Source: Mortierella alpina (Eukaryota > Mortierellomycota > Mortierellomycetes > Mortierellales > Mortierellaceae). From it: 64,000 bases of DNA. Shown piece by piece: positions 11,060 through 22,335 of the stretch; position 1 is the stretch's first letter; the number at the start of each line of letters is the position of its first letter. The notes beneath the pieces were generated by a model, which saw nothing but the letters and a program-made list of their open reading frames with translations, was not told the origin of the DNA and searched no databases. The stretch is from contig JANATF010000011.1 of the NCBI GenBank assembly GCA_029449245.1, positions 310,001 through 374,000 on the forward strand, given 5' to 3'. The translations under genes were made by a program, and so were the position numbers.

Positions 11060-13361
11060 ATGGTGCTCGCACAGTCAATGCCCGACGAGGCATTACTCAA
11101 GTCTTTCAACGAGCACGTTCTCGAGAAGCCAGAGGTCTTTCTGAGCAGGACCGAGGCTTCAGCTGAACAGGCCAAAACTATTACCAAATACCTTTACGAC
11201 CTTGGTAAAAACTCCTGTTTCCTAGCGCGTCCATCTCTCCTTTTAGGCACTCACGAGTCTATACTAACCAGATAACAACTGCACGACTTGAACAGGCAAG
11301 GCAACAGAAACTGACTCCTTAAAGGGACAGGGCTCGATGCTGGAGGAGCTCTTCGTTGACGGCTTTGATAACGACCAGATCTGGGAGGAGATCCACATGC
11401 AGAACACACCCTTCCTTTCATACCTCAAGTCAGAGATCAAGAACTTGAAGTTGTCAAAGTCCAGTGAACAGTCTGCTGGTACTGGCGAGGAGGAGGAGGA
11501 AGAAGAAGAGGAAGACATGAACCTTGGCATTGATGATGAGGAGATGGGCGTCGACATGGATGATACCGACAACATGGATGGACTCTCGGGAGAGGACGAA
11601 GAAATGAACGGCTTCGATTCTGAGGAATTGGACCAGGATGAGGACGAGGAGGAAGACGACGAGGAAGAGGAGGAGGAAGATGACGATGAGGAGGATCTGG
11701 ATGACCTCGACTTGCCTGTCAAGAAAAGATCAAAGACCTCCGAGGTCGACGACGATTTCTTCAACCTGGAAGAGTTCAATGCTATGACCGAGAAGCAGGA
11801 ACAGGATGAGCTCGACGAAAAAGAGCCCGATGAGAACGAGGAGGAGATTGACTACTTTGCAGATCCTGACTTGATCGACAGCGGTGACGAGGATGACGAT
11901 TTTGGAGATGACATGGACGAGAATGAGAACGAGGTCGATGCCCACGGTATGTATACTTTCAATGGCTGCACAAATCACCTTCCTGGATCGCATCATGTAT
12001 ATGCTGAACTAATATCATCCACGCAAATCGCGCAATGTCGTTAATAGATGTTGGATACAAGGACTTTTTCGAACCACTAGCCGCCGGAAAGACCAACCGC
12101 CCCAAGCCCAAGCCTAGAAAGGAACAGGACGGAGATTTCTTTGGCAAGAACGCCGAGAAGGAGCAAGAGAAGGAGGAGGACATGGAGATGAAGGATGCTG
12201 AGGAGGACGAGGAAGACGAGGAGTCAGCAATGATGAATGCTTTGGGCGACAGAGTCTCAAACCTTTTCGGCTTGGATGAAGTCGAGGCAGAGTCTGGTAT
12301 GCTTTCTCCCGTTGCTCTGTGCGAAGCAAAGTACCGCACACATTTTGACGACAGCCGTTTAACCTTGACACCAAATACTCCTTTTTATTGATTTAGAAAC
12401 CCTTTCAAAGCACGAAAAGATGCAGAGAAAACTTAAAGAACAGATTGAGGCATTGGAGCAGGAGAACGTGGCGGCGCGGGACTGGACCAAGAAAGGTGAG
12501 GCCTCTTCCTCTGACCGTCCCGTCAACAGTCTGCTGGAGGAGGATCTTGACTTTGAGACCGTGTCCAAGCCCATTCCTGTCATCACTGCGGAATCCACAA
12601 AGACCCTTGAGGACATCATCAAGGAACGCATCCTGGCCGCAAACTGGGACGATGTCGTCCGCAAGGCGGCGCCCAACCCCAAGGCCTTCAACCCCTCATC
12701 GAGGGTCGAGATCTCTGACGAAAAATCCAAAAAGTCACTGTCAGAACTGTACGAGGATGACTATGTCCGTCAGACTTCGACTACTGGACCCGTTCTGAGC
12801 GAGCGCGAGGCTGCATTGGAGAAGAAGCACGAGGAGATCACAGGACTCTGGCAGGATCTTTGCCAGAAATTGGACTCTTTGAGCAACTGGCATTATACGC
12901 CCAAGCCCCCCAAGGCCGAACTCACTGTCGTCACGAACGCTCCCGCCATCAGTATGGAAGAAGCCATCCCTGTCAGCGTTGCAGATGCCTCGCTCTTGGC
13001 GCCCGAGGAGGTGTACTCTGCAGGAAAGGCACCGGTCAAGGGAGATACCGAGCTGGAGCAGGCCGAGAGAAAGCGCAAGCGCTCTGCCGCCAAGCGGGCC
13101 AAGAAGGCCGAGAACAAGGAGCGGGCTCAGAGGGATGCAGAGCGCCAGGCGGAGAGAGAGGCCAAGGACAGGAGGTTGGGACGCCAGGTCGGAGACAAGG
13201 GCAACGCCAAGACTATTGTCCGCGACAAGATGGACGCTGTCAAGGCGCTTTCGGGACAGAAGAACATCAGTTTTATCGATCGCGAGGGCAACAAGCGCTC
13301 GAGCATCAAGGGCGGATCGACAGCAGCCGAGGCGTCCAAGAGTGCCAAACTCAAGTTGTAA
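11060..13361 (+). CDS. MPP10: Mpp10, U3 snoRNP component of the small-subunit processome
   Basis: Exons 11060-11204, 11296-11946, 12048-12296 and 12397-13361 encode 669 residues. Family landmarks are LYDLGKATETDSLKG near the N-terminus and EELFVDGFDNDQIWEEI. Extremely acidic Glu/Asp tracts follow (about residues 105-300), then DVGYKDFFEP. The conserved C-terminal half has TLEDIIKERI, NWDDVVRKA, SLSELYEDDYV, KLDSLSNWHYTPKPP and SMEEAIPVSVADASLLAPEE, ending in a Lys/Arg-rich tail. Mpp10 forms a nucleolar complex with Imp3 and Imp4 and is needed for 18S rRNA processing; this is known from the family. The ATG at 11060 fits because the first exon reads straight into the conserved helix. No oddities were seen apart from acidic codon repeats (GAG/GAC) that could slip in replication. 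Confidence 0.95.
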
Positions 13362-14454
13362 GCATCATTCTTTCCATATTTCTTCTTTTGCAACACATGT
13401 GCACCTGCATCCTATTGTCGCTGCCTCGATCTTGCCACTCCTCAATACCGCCATCATAGAATCCATTGCATTATTAAAGACATTCAGGGGCTGGGACTCT
13501 TGCGCAAAAAAAACATCGCCTCGTGTTGACGTGAGCAACCACAATGCTCAAGTTTGCACAAGGTATCATCTGTCCTCTATTTTGACAAGGAGCCGAACTA
13601 CTCGACACCATTACACTATTGACACGAGCCCCCCAGCAGCAAGCCCTTGTTTTCATTTTCTTTTGCCTTTGGCCAACAAAAAAAAAACAAATGACTTGAA
13701 CAAATCGGATGACCATCGCGCCTACGAACTGAGATAGAGTGAGTTGCAAGTCATTTTCAGAAGAAGGCACCCATGCAGATATCGTTTGATGCAGATCACA
13801 AAATGGGCCTCTATCCTTCCTCCCTCCTTCCCTCCTGTCTTATCTTTGTCCCGTACTCTCCTGTGCCATTATCTTTTGTCCTGTCTAGCACGAACGTGTT
13901 TCCTAACGTCCCTGTCCTGCCCTGGCGGGGAATCAAAAAAAAAGTCCACTTGGTAGTACAGCAGTGCGGAGGATACCTACCATCCAGGTTCACGAAAGGG
14001 ATGCGAGCAAGATACACGTATACTCAGGGGGGAGGGAAAGAGGGAGGGGGGAGATCAAACCAAAAACCCTTTGTTTTGTGTCTTTGACCATTCGGGAGTT
14101 TTATTTTCCAGGTCTTTTTCGCTTAACGTGCTTTAGGTTGTTGCAAAAACCAACAAGGACCCTATTTTGATCCAAACACATCTGGTCATTTTGGTATTGG
14201 GCTCGGCTCAGTTCAAAATCGCACACACCAATAGTCGAGCAAAACCGGATTTTATTTACAAAAAGCAAAGCTAGGAGGAGGAATATCAAGCCAGATATGT
14301 ATGTGCCATTGCGCATGGATAAGAAAAATTATTAGTGAAAGGGAAAGCGCGACTTGAAGGGAAAAGCGGGGGTGGGCAGGTGGGTTTGAGCCGGCATTCA
14401 AGCCCAGAAAAAAAAAAAAGGCAAGAACAAAGGTATATAGCTATATCACCATAA
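13362..14454. other. Convergent gap between MPP10 and the Cys-rich gene A; no gene seen
   Basis: About 1.1 kb of 3' flanking sequence for two convergent genes. It has A runs (13678-13689, 14408-14419) and T/C-rich segments. Open frames here are short, lack conserved residues and do not resemble anything I know. Confidence 0.6.
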
Positions 14455-14686
14455 TCATGCGGCGGTCGACACTGCACGGAGATGTATTGGTGGGGTCAGC
14501 ATCGATAGCGTCCACAGCCGCCGACGGTGATGGCCCCTAGGAGAGACTGGATCTTCTTCCTCTCCATCCGGCTGTCTGTTGGCATAGGAGAACAAGGCCG
14601 GGACTTTGAGGTGTTTCATCACCGCCAATCGGAAGGAATGGCTGCGCCGCCGAGGCCCCGCAGCAGTAGCAGGTCTCATGTCCACA

Positions 14687-14727
<41 letters not shown>

Positions 14728-15651
14728 AGACAACAGTTCGCTCGACTCGCGCGAAAACGACATACGCGCTTTGCGTTTCTCTTTGGGTTTTATGAGGAGA
14801 ATCGGTTGCTCATCCTGGGCTGATGGTGATAGTGGACGGTTCGGCTGCTCATGTATCAAAGCAGGAGTCAGGTGCACTTGCTGGGAAGGAGTCAAAGTTG
14901 GAGACGACACTTGTTGTTGCTGTTGTTGCTGTGGGGTCGAGAACGCGTCCGAGAGCTGAGCCCGCGCCTGGCTGAGCGAGGCTAGTGTCCTTTGCGTGGT
15001 GGCATTCGCGGTCGCTGAGGCGGCCGCTGTTGCAGAAGAAGTGGTCTGCAAGACCTGTTCCTTGAGCCGGGTCCATCCTTCGCCCATACCAAGTCCAATC
15101 TGGTTCAGGGTCGCGCTCGGGCGGGCAAGAGATCCCCTTCGACGACGGAGGTGTTGTCGATGGCTCTCGCGAATGCAATCTTGGCAGATTCTTTGCACAT
15201 AGCCGAGTCCGAAACAGTCCTCACACACCTTGCGGCCGTTGAGACAAAAGGCACAGTGCTGTGGCAGCAAGGGGCGAGAAATGGCGAACGTAGTGGTGGT
15301 GGTGGGTGAAGCGATTCCTGTGGAGGTTGGGGAGGGTGTGGGCAATGAGAGCGGCGACGATGGAACCTGAGGGAATGATGTGTTGATGGACAAGTTGCTG
15401 TGGGATAAGGAGCGAGATGGGTCTTGAAAGGAAACGGCTTTGGATGAGGATCTAAGGCGTTGTAGTTTGTGTTTGCGGGTAGGAGCGTGGCACTGAGCGG
15501 AGGGTAGGAGGAGCGAGGGTGAGGACTGGCACATGTCACACGAAATAGAGCCCAGGGTGCACTTGCGGCACCGGTCCCGGATAAAGCCCCGTACGCAGGC
15601 GGGTTTGCCGTTAACGCAACAGGATCTTGTGGAACCGTGTTCTGAAGGCAT
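14455..15651 (-). CDS. Cysteine-rich zinc-finger-like protein, paralogue A (function unknown)
   Basis: A single-exon 398-residue protein. I do not recognise a named family. The N-terminus carries a Cys-rich block with short motifs CCVNGKPAC, GFIRDRCRKC and GSISCDMC (residues about 11-41). A second block near residues 125-165 has CAFCLNGRKVCEDCFGLG and QRICQDCI. The C-x2-C-x-G-x-G spacing recalls DnaJ-type zinc fingers. The middle is Ser/Thr/Gln-rich with a polyGln run and a polySer run (about residues 305-318) from a CGA repeat. The C-terminus has a basic stretch, MKHLKVPALF and RRRLW. The same architecture, in the same order, is in the 196-residue paralogue at 19760-20350, which supports this start (MPSEHG) over one 39 codons upstream. 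Its upstream neighbour on the same strand is a 7TM gene, and that pairing is repeated. Metal binding is inferred. Confidence 0.8.
14691..14727. repeat. CGA trinucleotide repeat encoding polySer
   Basis: About twelve CGA units on the plus strand read as serine codons in the Cys-rich protein A on the minus strand. The paralogue B lacks this expansion, so it arose after duplication or was lost in B. Confidence 0.85.
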
Positions 15652-16498
15652 GTTTACGACAGAAAAAAGAGAGGGTATGGTTGGGGATTCTGGGAAGGAG
15701 GTGAAAAGCAAGGAAAAGTAGAAGAAAGAAATGATGGAGACGATGGCGAAAGGAGGGAAAAAATGCAAAGGCGCAAAAGAAGGGAGGAGGGGCTTGTGAC
15801 AGTTGCCATTTGGTGGGGCAGGAAGAGCGAGCCCAGTCTAATCGAACGAGCGCAGGAATGAAGTCGACTTGGGCTTGGTCAAGGACTAACAGGACGATGG
15901 TAGGGTGTCAGGAGGGCAGGCTCGACTCATTCAAATGTCCCTTTTATCGGTGCACGCACCAACAGCGCAAAGAGGCTGACTTCAGAAAACGCGCCGTGCG
16001 CTGCCATCTATAGAACCTTCATTTCATGCGCACAAAAAAAATCTGGGAAACCTGCCATGCAAAGACAGGGAACTTTTGTCAATCTCCCGCGATGCACCTT
16101 ACACCACAGCCCTTCAGCCCCTCTTATGCGCTTTCTGACATTGATATCTTGTAGGGCTTTGGCGACATTTTTTCTTTTTGTCTTGGCAGAAGAAGTCGAA
16201 GTGCAATAAAAATAGCCGCACCCAGGGCACTATCGGCTTCCTGCATAACGGCTGTAATCGACGACTGAATTGGTACAAGTGCTTCTGCAACCGATTCGAC
16301 ACCACCACGAAACCACGAGCAGCGTTCGATGGCGTCTTGGCTGACTCGACTTATTTCAAAGCCGCTGGAGTGTGCCAACGCGAGATGGAACTGACGTTCA
16401 CAGATACCAATTCGCACCTTTTTTGATTCAATAGGTCACGCATTTGGGGTTACGGAATGGGTGATATTAGGGGAAGAGGAGTGCTACAGCTTGGGCTA
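15652..16498. other. Gap between 7TM gene A and Cys-rich gene A; promoter of the latter, no gene seen
   Basis: The 847 bp upstream of Cys-rich gene A contain its leader and promoter. A possible A/T element (GATAAAAG on the minus strand) lies near 15950, about 300 bp upstream. Frames of 80-97 codons on both strands at 16124-16426 overlap one another and show no recognisable domain. Confidence 0.45.
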
Positions 16499-17958
16499 TC
16501 AATATATACGTGTCTCGCCGCTGGAGGGTCCTGCATAGGCGTCGTAGCCCTCATACTGTGGCTGACTGGAGCTCCCATAATGCAATTGGTGGTACTCCTC
16601 TACATAGGATTCGACCGTAATCGACAAGTGGGACTCGATCGGCGCGACTTGCTTCTCTGAAGGGTGGTTAAACACGCCACTATGCACACCGGCTCGTCCA
16701 GCCCTTGAACCTCTGGCGGTTCCAGCCACCTTTCCTCCACCACGCGATGTGACCCAATGAATTGTGATCGCGTTCAATGTGACATCCATGGTGCATGAGG
16801 CCAGACAGATCAAGCCACGTTCATGGCCATCAAAGTAGACCAAGGTGAAAATGTTGGCAGAGCTGAGGATCAGGGCAATAATGCAACCGAGCAACGTCCT
16901 CCGGGCTACATCTCTCAGCTTGCCCTTGGATGGGCCTTGAAGGAGTGAGGTGGAGCTCATGAGGGGACGTATAAAGAGAGCGGTGAGCCAACAGGACAAG
17001 AAAATGTCGTAGAGGATCAGAGGTAGAGCTGCAGGCTTGAGAAGACCGATAAAGCATTGGCCAGTGGCGTCGTCTACTTCTGACACACGAAAGATGATCA
17101 TCAAGGCGAGGATGCCAAGGTACGGCAACATCAAAACCAAATTCACTCTGTACAACTGAATTGCAGTCAAGAGAAAGAACGGTGTGAGAAAAACCAGTGT
17201 TCGTGATATCTGAATATGCCAGCTGTAGAAAGGAGCATGCGCGAAGTTAATAGCGGGATTTGTTCCCTACCTTGAAGTCCTTTCTCGTAGATCCGATGGC
17301 AGTGACCACATAGACCTTTTCCATCAAGAAGAGGTAGATGATGACCTTGGAGATGGCATAGAGGACGATGCAAGAATAAACCGATAGTGTGCATGACACA
17401 ATATTGAAGTTGTTTGTTTGGACGAGCATTGTGGCCATAAAAGAGAACGCCCAGGAGACGAGGTACAGTGAGATGACCAAGCCTCGTGCATAATTAATGG
17501 TCCCGAGTTTTGTTCCCGCAGTCTTCCGACCGAAGAGCATAGACATTAGCGAGATGCATGTCAGCGATATAAAGAGCGAGATCGACTCTGCGGGATGGGG
17601 CGACAGAGTGAGAGAGAGGTGAAGCGAGCGTCAGAAAAAGGGAACAGGTCATGGATAATATCTCCATAAGAGGATCAAGGTTATTTTTTTCGATCGGTCC
17701 TGAGTAGAGTTTATCATATGCCGAGTCGAGGGAGATGTTCACAAACAGGTGCTGCGTTGGAGGATTGTCGTGCGCTTATTAGAGCACTGGAAAGCTGGAT
17801 GCAGGGGAGCGGCAGGAGGTGCAAAGTAGGAGGTGTGCTGTTCAACTTGGTGCGGTGCCTGAACAGTTGACTGCAGTGTCCCTGACTGTCTTGTTTCAGA
17901 GCAATATACCCAGAGGGTTTGGTCACTGCTGCCTACCTTCAATATCAGGCTGGTACAT
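16499..17958 (-). CDS. Seven-transmembrane protein, paralogue A (function unknown)
   Basis: Three exons, 17958-17937, 17587-17271 and 17155-16499, give 331 residues. Seven hydrophobic helices are visible: SISLFISLTCISLMSMLF; ARGLVISLYLVSWAFSF; the CTLSVYSCIVLYAISKVI segment; VNLVLMLPYLGILALMIIF; LKPAALPLILYDIFLSC; RRTLLGCIIALILSSANIF; and LICLASCTMDVTLNAITIHW. A cytoplasm-like tail of about 70 residues ends with a conserved block ITVESYVEEY. Paralogue B (21096-22335) has the same helices, the same intron positions and a second exon of identical length (317 nt), which supports this model. The 22-nt first exon (MYQPDIE) was placed by comparison with B and is the weakest part. The layout resembles a receptor-like 7TM protein, but I recognise no G-protein or ligand motif and assign no function. 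It lies upstream of Cys-rich gene A on the same strand. Confidence 0.8.
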
Positions 17959-19759
17959 TATGAAGAGGGGAGAGACCCAATGGCGATGGGGGACAGGAGC
18001 AAGGGGGCGCTAAGGTACGGAATGGGGATCCGACCCGTGGGATCAGTTCGATTTCAAATCCGCAAGGAATGGATTGAAGATGGTACCTCTCTTGGAAAAT
18101 GAGGGTGAGAAAAGGAATGCTGCTCAAGAGAGCGGATCGAAAGCAAAATAAGATTGAGAGAGAAGAAAAGGAATTACTGTTGAAAAAAACACAAAGGACA
18201 AGGAAGGACTGTTAGGGTTGTTCTTTGAATAGCTGGACTTTTGAGAGCAGGCGAGATGAGTGTGAACAATTTATCATCCTCCCAAGCAACCTCTCTTTTT
18301 CTAGGCAGCTGCGCGGAACCAACGCCTGTGTTTAGACTGCTGCAGAAGATACATAGACCCAATCGCTACTTCATTACACTAGTCGAAGCCAGCCCCATGT
18401 CAAACAAAAGTGAGGCGAGGTGTGCTCACAAGCACACTATGGCGCGGCAATTGAATTTATCCCAGCAGACGAATCCCATGTCCAACCGCCTGTGGCCAGG
18501 TATAAGTACCCACAGCATAGCGTAATCAATGTAGAGCATCCCCTCGGCACCTTAGTCCGATAGAGCGCATTGATCTTCCTAGCTTCTTAAAGACACGTCG
18601 GATGCCACTACCTAGCCGCGCCCGCCTATTTGAATACAGTAGCAGGGTTCGCCTCATTATCTACCCAACCATCGACGACTCAGTGTTGGATGAAAAACTA
18701 TTACGGTCCAGAACTCCTTGAACGCCAATGAGCAGTGTCGAGGAACATAAACATGTTACATACACTTCGGCGCGTAGTCGAGACGAACCGTCGTGACAAA
18801 ACAACCCGTCAAACAACCTACCTTAACAAATAATTGCACTGGATGAATGTCTCAAGTGAGCTCGGCGTTATACTTCACGGCGTTGAAAAGGATTGTCAGG
18901 GCAGACAAAACATGAGTTTTTAAAAAAAGTGGATGAATGGTCAAAGAAGAGTGCAAATAAAGCGCAGGCAATGGTCTCTTTTTATTGTCATTTCTCGGTA
19001 CACAGCATTGGTAGGCCAGCATTTGCTCTTGACTGCCCCCTCCCCCAAAATACCTTGCACCCCCCCCCCCCCTTTCCAGCCCCCGCGCCCTTCCTCTCCG
19101 CGTAGTGTTTTGGTCATGTTGGCTGCGAGTGAGGGGCTCGAGCAGAAATTTGAGGTGTAGAATGCTTTCCAACGGACATCTAATGCAGTTTCTCTCGACA
19201 ATTGGCATCTGTGGCACATCTCTGCCCCTGAATACCTGCGGAGAGTGTTTTTTTTCTTCACTTTCTTTTTCCTGTCATGCATGGACCATGATGGATGATC
19301 TTTTTGTTTAGTGATCTGTGCTGACGGGCGCAACACAGACAAGATATACAGTAAGAGAGCAGGCAGGGGCAAAAGTCAATTACGAACCAACAAGGACTTG
19401 CATGAATCGAGCGTCTGGCCGACCAGACCTGTACCTTTGCTTTGTCCATAACTTAGTAGATGTATTTTTGCGACTTCAATGAATGGGTGTTTTCGGTTTT
19501 GTAGCGCTTAGTGAAGTCTTGGAGCATACAGGAGCAACGCGTCCCTAATCATTGATCGTGTAAGCAGGGTCTGTTTTGTATTCATAATCGTTACTTTGGA
19601 AGGTGTGTTCATAAATCTAGCGTATTGTTCAGTGTTGTATGTTCATAAAGCTAGTGTATTGTACTGTACAGGTGTTGTGGAGGGAGCGAGGGTGGAGTGC
19701 TATATTACAGGGGTGGGCTCGGAGGGCATATGATGGACTCAGATGGAGTGAAATGCTCT
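17959..19759. other. 1.8-kb gap upstream of 7TM gene A; no gene seen
   Basis: This contains the promoter of 7TM gene A and the 3' end of Cys-rich gene B. A run of fourteen C (about 19060-19073) and a T/C-rich stretch (19250-19275) are present. Open frames overlap on opposite strands, are rich in low-complexity residues and show no family signature. Confidence 0.55.
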
Positions 19760-20350
19760 CTATGCCGCTGCAGAAGTCACTGGGAGGCTGAGGGCTGAGG
19801 CTGAGGCAGACCACGACCACTTGCGACGGTGTGTCTTCTCACTACTCTGCTTCTTGTTACCCGCAATCAAGGAGGGAATCCTGAGGAACTTCAATGCCAC
19901 AGATCGTAGAGAACTCTTGGAATGATTGCTCTTGCTGCTGCAGTCGCTTGACACATCATCTGAATCACTCTCTTGTCCAGAGCTGGACGAAGTGGGACTA
20001 GAGGGGGTTCCGGTGAGCGAGGTCATACTCTTGGAGAACTGTTGCTGAGCTGTGCTGAGCTGACCCTTGACCTTAGTGGTCAGAGTGGTGGAGCTGCGAT
20101 TGGTCCTTTGACGGCGGTAGTGCTCCTTGATGCAGTCCTGGCAGATGCGCTGCATAAAGCCGATTCCATAACAGTCGCTACACTCCTTACGGCCATTGAC
20201 ACAGAAATTGCAGCTTGAGGAGGTGCTATGAGTGCACATGTTGCAAGAGACGGATCCCCTAGTGCATCCTTGGCAGTTGTCCCTGATGAAGCCACGGGTG
20301 CACTCGCGGCGGCCCTTTGCAGCGCAGGCTTTGATCGATGAAGAATGCAT
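19760..20350 (-). CDS. Cysteine-rich zinc-finger-like protein, paralogue B (function unknown)
   Basis: A single-exon protein of 196 residues. Two Cys-rich blocks match paralogue A. The N-terminal block has ACAAKGRRECTRGF, RDNCQGCTRG and SVSCNMC. The second has CNFCVNGRKECSDCYGIGF and QRICQDCIKE. A Ser/Thr-rich middle is followed by a C-terminal block (LKFLRIPSLI, HRRKWSW), and the protein ends TSAAA, as A ends VSTAA. It is half the length of A because the Ser/Gln linkers are shorter. The conserved Cys spacing suggests two zinc-binding modules, and the QRICQDC helix is the best conserved element. No signal peptide or membrane segment is seen. It follows 7TM gene B on the same strand, with 745 bp between, repeating the A arrangement. 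A TATAAAAG element lies 127 bp upstream of the start. Function is unknown; an intracellular partner of the 7TM protein is only a hypothesis. Confidence 0.82.
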   Translation of the reverse strand: MHSSSIKACAAKGRRECTRGFIRDNCQGCTRGSVSCNMCTHSTSSSCNFCVNGRKECSDCYGIGFMQRICQDCIKEHYRRQRTNRSSTTLTTKVKGQLSTAQQQFSKSMTSLTGTPSSPTSSSSGQESDSDDVSSDCSSKSNHSKSSLRSVALKFLRIPSLIAGNKKQSSEKTHRRKWSWSASASALSLPVTSAAA

Positions 20351-21095
20351 ATCTGATAGAGCGGGGTAAAGAAGATCTGAAAGTTGTGTGGAGAAGCGGT
20401 TGTGCGTTTGGCGTTTTGCTGCTTTGAGCTGTTGCTGATGATGATAAGTCCAAATGGATTGGGGGAACTGCGGTGTCTTTTATACATGGTTTTCTCTTCA
20501 TATCTCCGGCGTGCACATACCAACCAAGAAGAGGTAAGTCCGCGCATTGCATGCCCCGTCATTGCCAAGGAAAAAAGAACCCACCACCGCGTTTTCTCCA
20601 CCGTGTCCCACCTTCCCTCACAGCCAAAAAAAATTATTTCTTGGCGCCAAGTAAACACTGCGTGTATTTCCCCTGAGACTTGACTTAAGGTTTACAACCG
20701 AGCTCATATTCTTGTGCTCCGACGGGCTAAAGAAACAACCGGCACGTAGTCTTCATCGGTCTTCGGTTCAGGTTTCCTCGCATGGAAACGACTCGAGCCC
20801 AGCTGGCCACGCTTCGCACCCGAGAGAATGAACGAAACAGCCGCCCAGACAACCTTATGAAGAGTAAGCTTGGCTTCCTTGGCTTATTTGAATATCTATC
20901 CCCTCCGTCGGCCTGCCGCTTGCCGTCAACAACACGTTCATACACCTAAACCGCACCCCCCAAGATTAACCCGCTAAGCTGTCATATCTTCCAAGCCGTT
21001 CATCGCCCGTCACCATCGACCTGCATAATATGGCTATGATGTTATTAGGGGTGTGCAAATCTGCCTATGCTATGAATACTATTTACGATAAGAGA
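20351..21095. other. Gap between 7TM gene B and Cys-rich gene B; promoter of the latter
   Basis: 745 bp containing the promoter of Cys-rich gene B near the left end, with its TATA-like element at 20477-20484. The rest is the 3' flank of 7TM gene B. No conserved open frame was seen. Confidence 0.5.
20477..20484 (-). promoter_or_regulatory. Candidate TATA box of Cys-rich gene B
   Basis: TATAAAAG on the minus strand, about 127 bp upstream of the start codon at 20350. Position and sequence fit a fungal TATA element. No transcription start data are available. Confidence 0.5.
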
Positions 21096-22335
21096 TCAAT
21101 TGGACCGGCCTTGATCTGAAGGGGAGCCTTGATGTGAGTGCGACCCCGTGTGAGACCCCGAGTAATACTCTTCCACGTACGCCTCCACCGTGATATGAGA
21201 GTCAGCCGGCTCAAAGTGCTTTTCGTTCACAACGCTAGCCCCGGTCCCGAGGCGGTGCTGGTGAGGAGGATGGCCTCTCACCCCTGAACTGCCTACCCCA
21301 GTCGTCTGCTGAGTCGCGCGTGAGGTCACCCAGTGGATCGTGATGGCATTGAGTGTCACGTCCGCAGTGCAACTCGACAGGCAGATCAACCCACGCTCAT
21401 AGCCTTGGAAATAGACCAAGGTAAAGACATTGGCAGAGCTTAGGATCATGGCCACGATCGCACCAATGAGTGTCCTGCGCGCCACGTCACGGAGTTTGCC
21501 CTTGGAAGGTCCTTGGAGCAAGGACCTGGAACTCATCAAGGGTCGGATGAAGAGCAAGGTCAGCCAGATGGAAAGAACCATGTCGTAGAGGATAAGCGGC
21601 AGGGCCGCAGGCTTTAAGAGACCGATGCGGCAGTGTCCATCCTGACCGATCTCTGCCACGCGGTAGATGAGCATCAGAGCGACAATACCCAGGTATGGAA
21701 CCATGAGGACCACGTTGACCTTGTAAAGCTATGGGTAATAAGGCATTGGGACCAACAGTTATGGTGAGCATTGGGCAATAATTGTTTGTCTTTCTTTTGA
21801 TGCGATGTGCTGGCCCATGTTGTCCCACCCTTACCATAAAATTTTTCCTTGTCAGACCGACGGCGGTGACGACGTACACCTTTTCCATCAAGAAAAGATA
21901 GATAATAATCTTGGAGGCGGCGTAGAGCAGGATGCAGGTGAATATCGACATGGTGCACGAGACATTGTTGTAGTTGTTGGTTTGCACCAGGTGGGTGGCA
22001 ATGAACGAAAACGTCCAAGAGACGAGGTACAGAGAGATGACCAGCCCACGAGCATAGTTGATGTTGCTGAGCTTTGTACCGGCTGTCTTGCGACCAAAGA
22101 GCACGGACATGAGGGTGATGCACGTCAATGAGATGAGGAGTGCTACGGTCTCTGTTGGTCGTTGGGGGGGGGGGGGATGATATCAAGGCGAGGAGGTATA
22201 GTTGGTAACGGATGCATGATCCAGGAGGCATGCGGATGTGAAGGGCTGAGAATCGACTGCAGGGTTTGTTTTACCTTCTGGGTCGGGCACATAGCGCGAC
22301 GTTGGGTATGCTTCAGGTGTAAGAGGAGACGACAT
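21096..22335 (-). CDS. Seven-transmembrane protein, paralogue B (function unknown)
   Basis: Exons 22335-22275, 22151-21835 and 21728-21096 give 336 residues. The N-terminus (MSSPLTPEAYPTSRYVPDPE) leads directly into helix 1 (TVALLISLTCITLMSVLF). Six further helices follow: ARGLVISLYLVSWTFSF, MSIFTCILLYAASKIIIYL, NVVLMVPYLGIVALMLIY, LKPAALPLILYDMVLSIWL, LIGAIVAMILSSANVFTL and LICLSSCTADVTLNAITIHW. Loops are strongly conserved with paralogue A: GRKTAGTKL, LVQTNN, MEKVYVVTA, LLQGPSKGKLRDVARRTL. The tail is diverged apart from HITVEAYVEEYY near the C-terminus. Seven helices with a conserved basic loop before helix 6 resemble receptor topology. I know no named family that fits, so function stays open. 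Intron positions match A exactly. Confidence 0.85.

Noticed and set aside
11264-11779. 171-codon polySer frame on the minus strand inside MPP10
   Set aside because: It is the complement of the GAG/GAC acidic repeats of MPP10.
16124-16426. Overlapping 82- and 97-codon frames on both strands, possible transposase remnant
   Set aside because: No catalytic motif, terminal repeats or target duplication could be seen.
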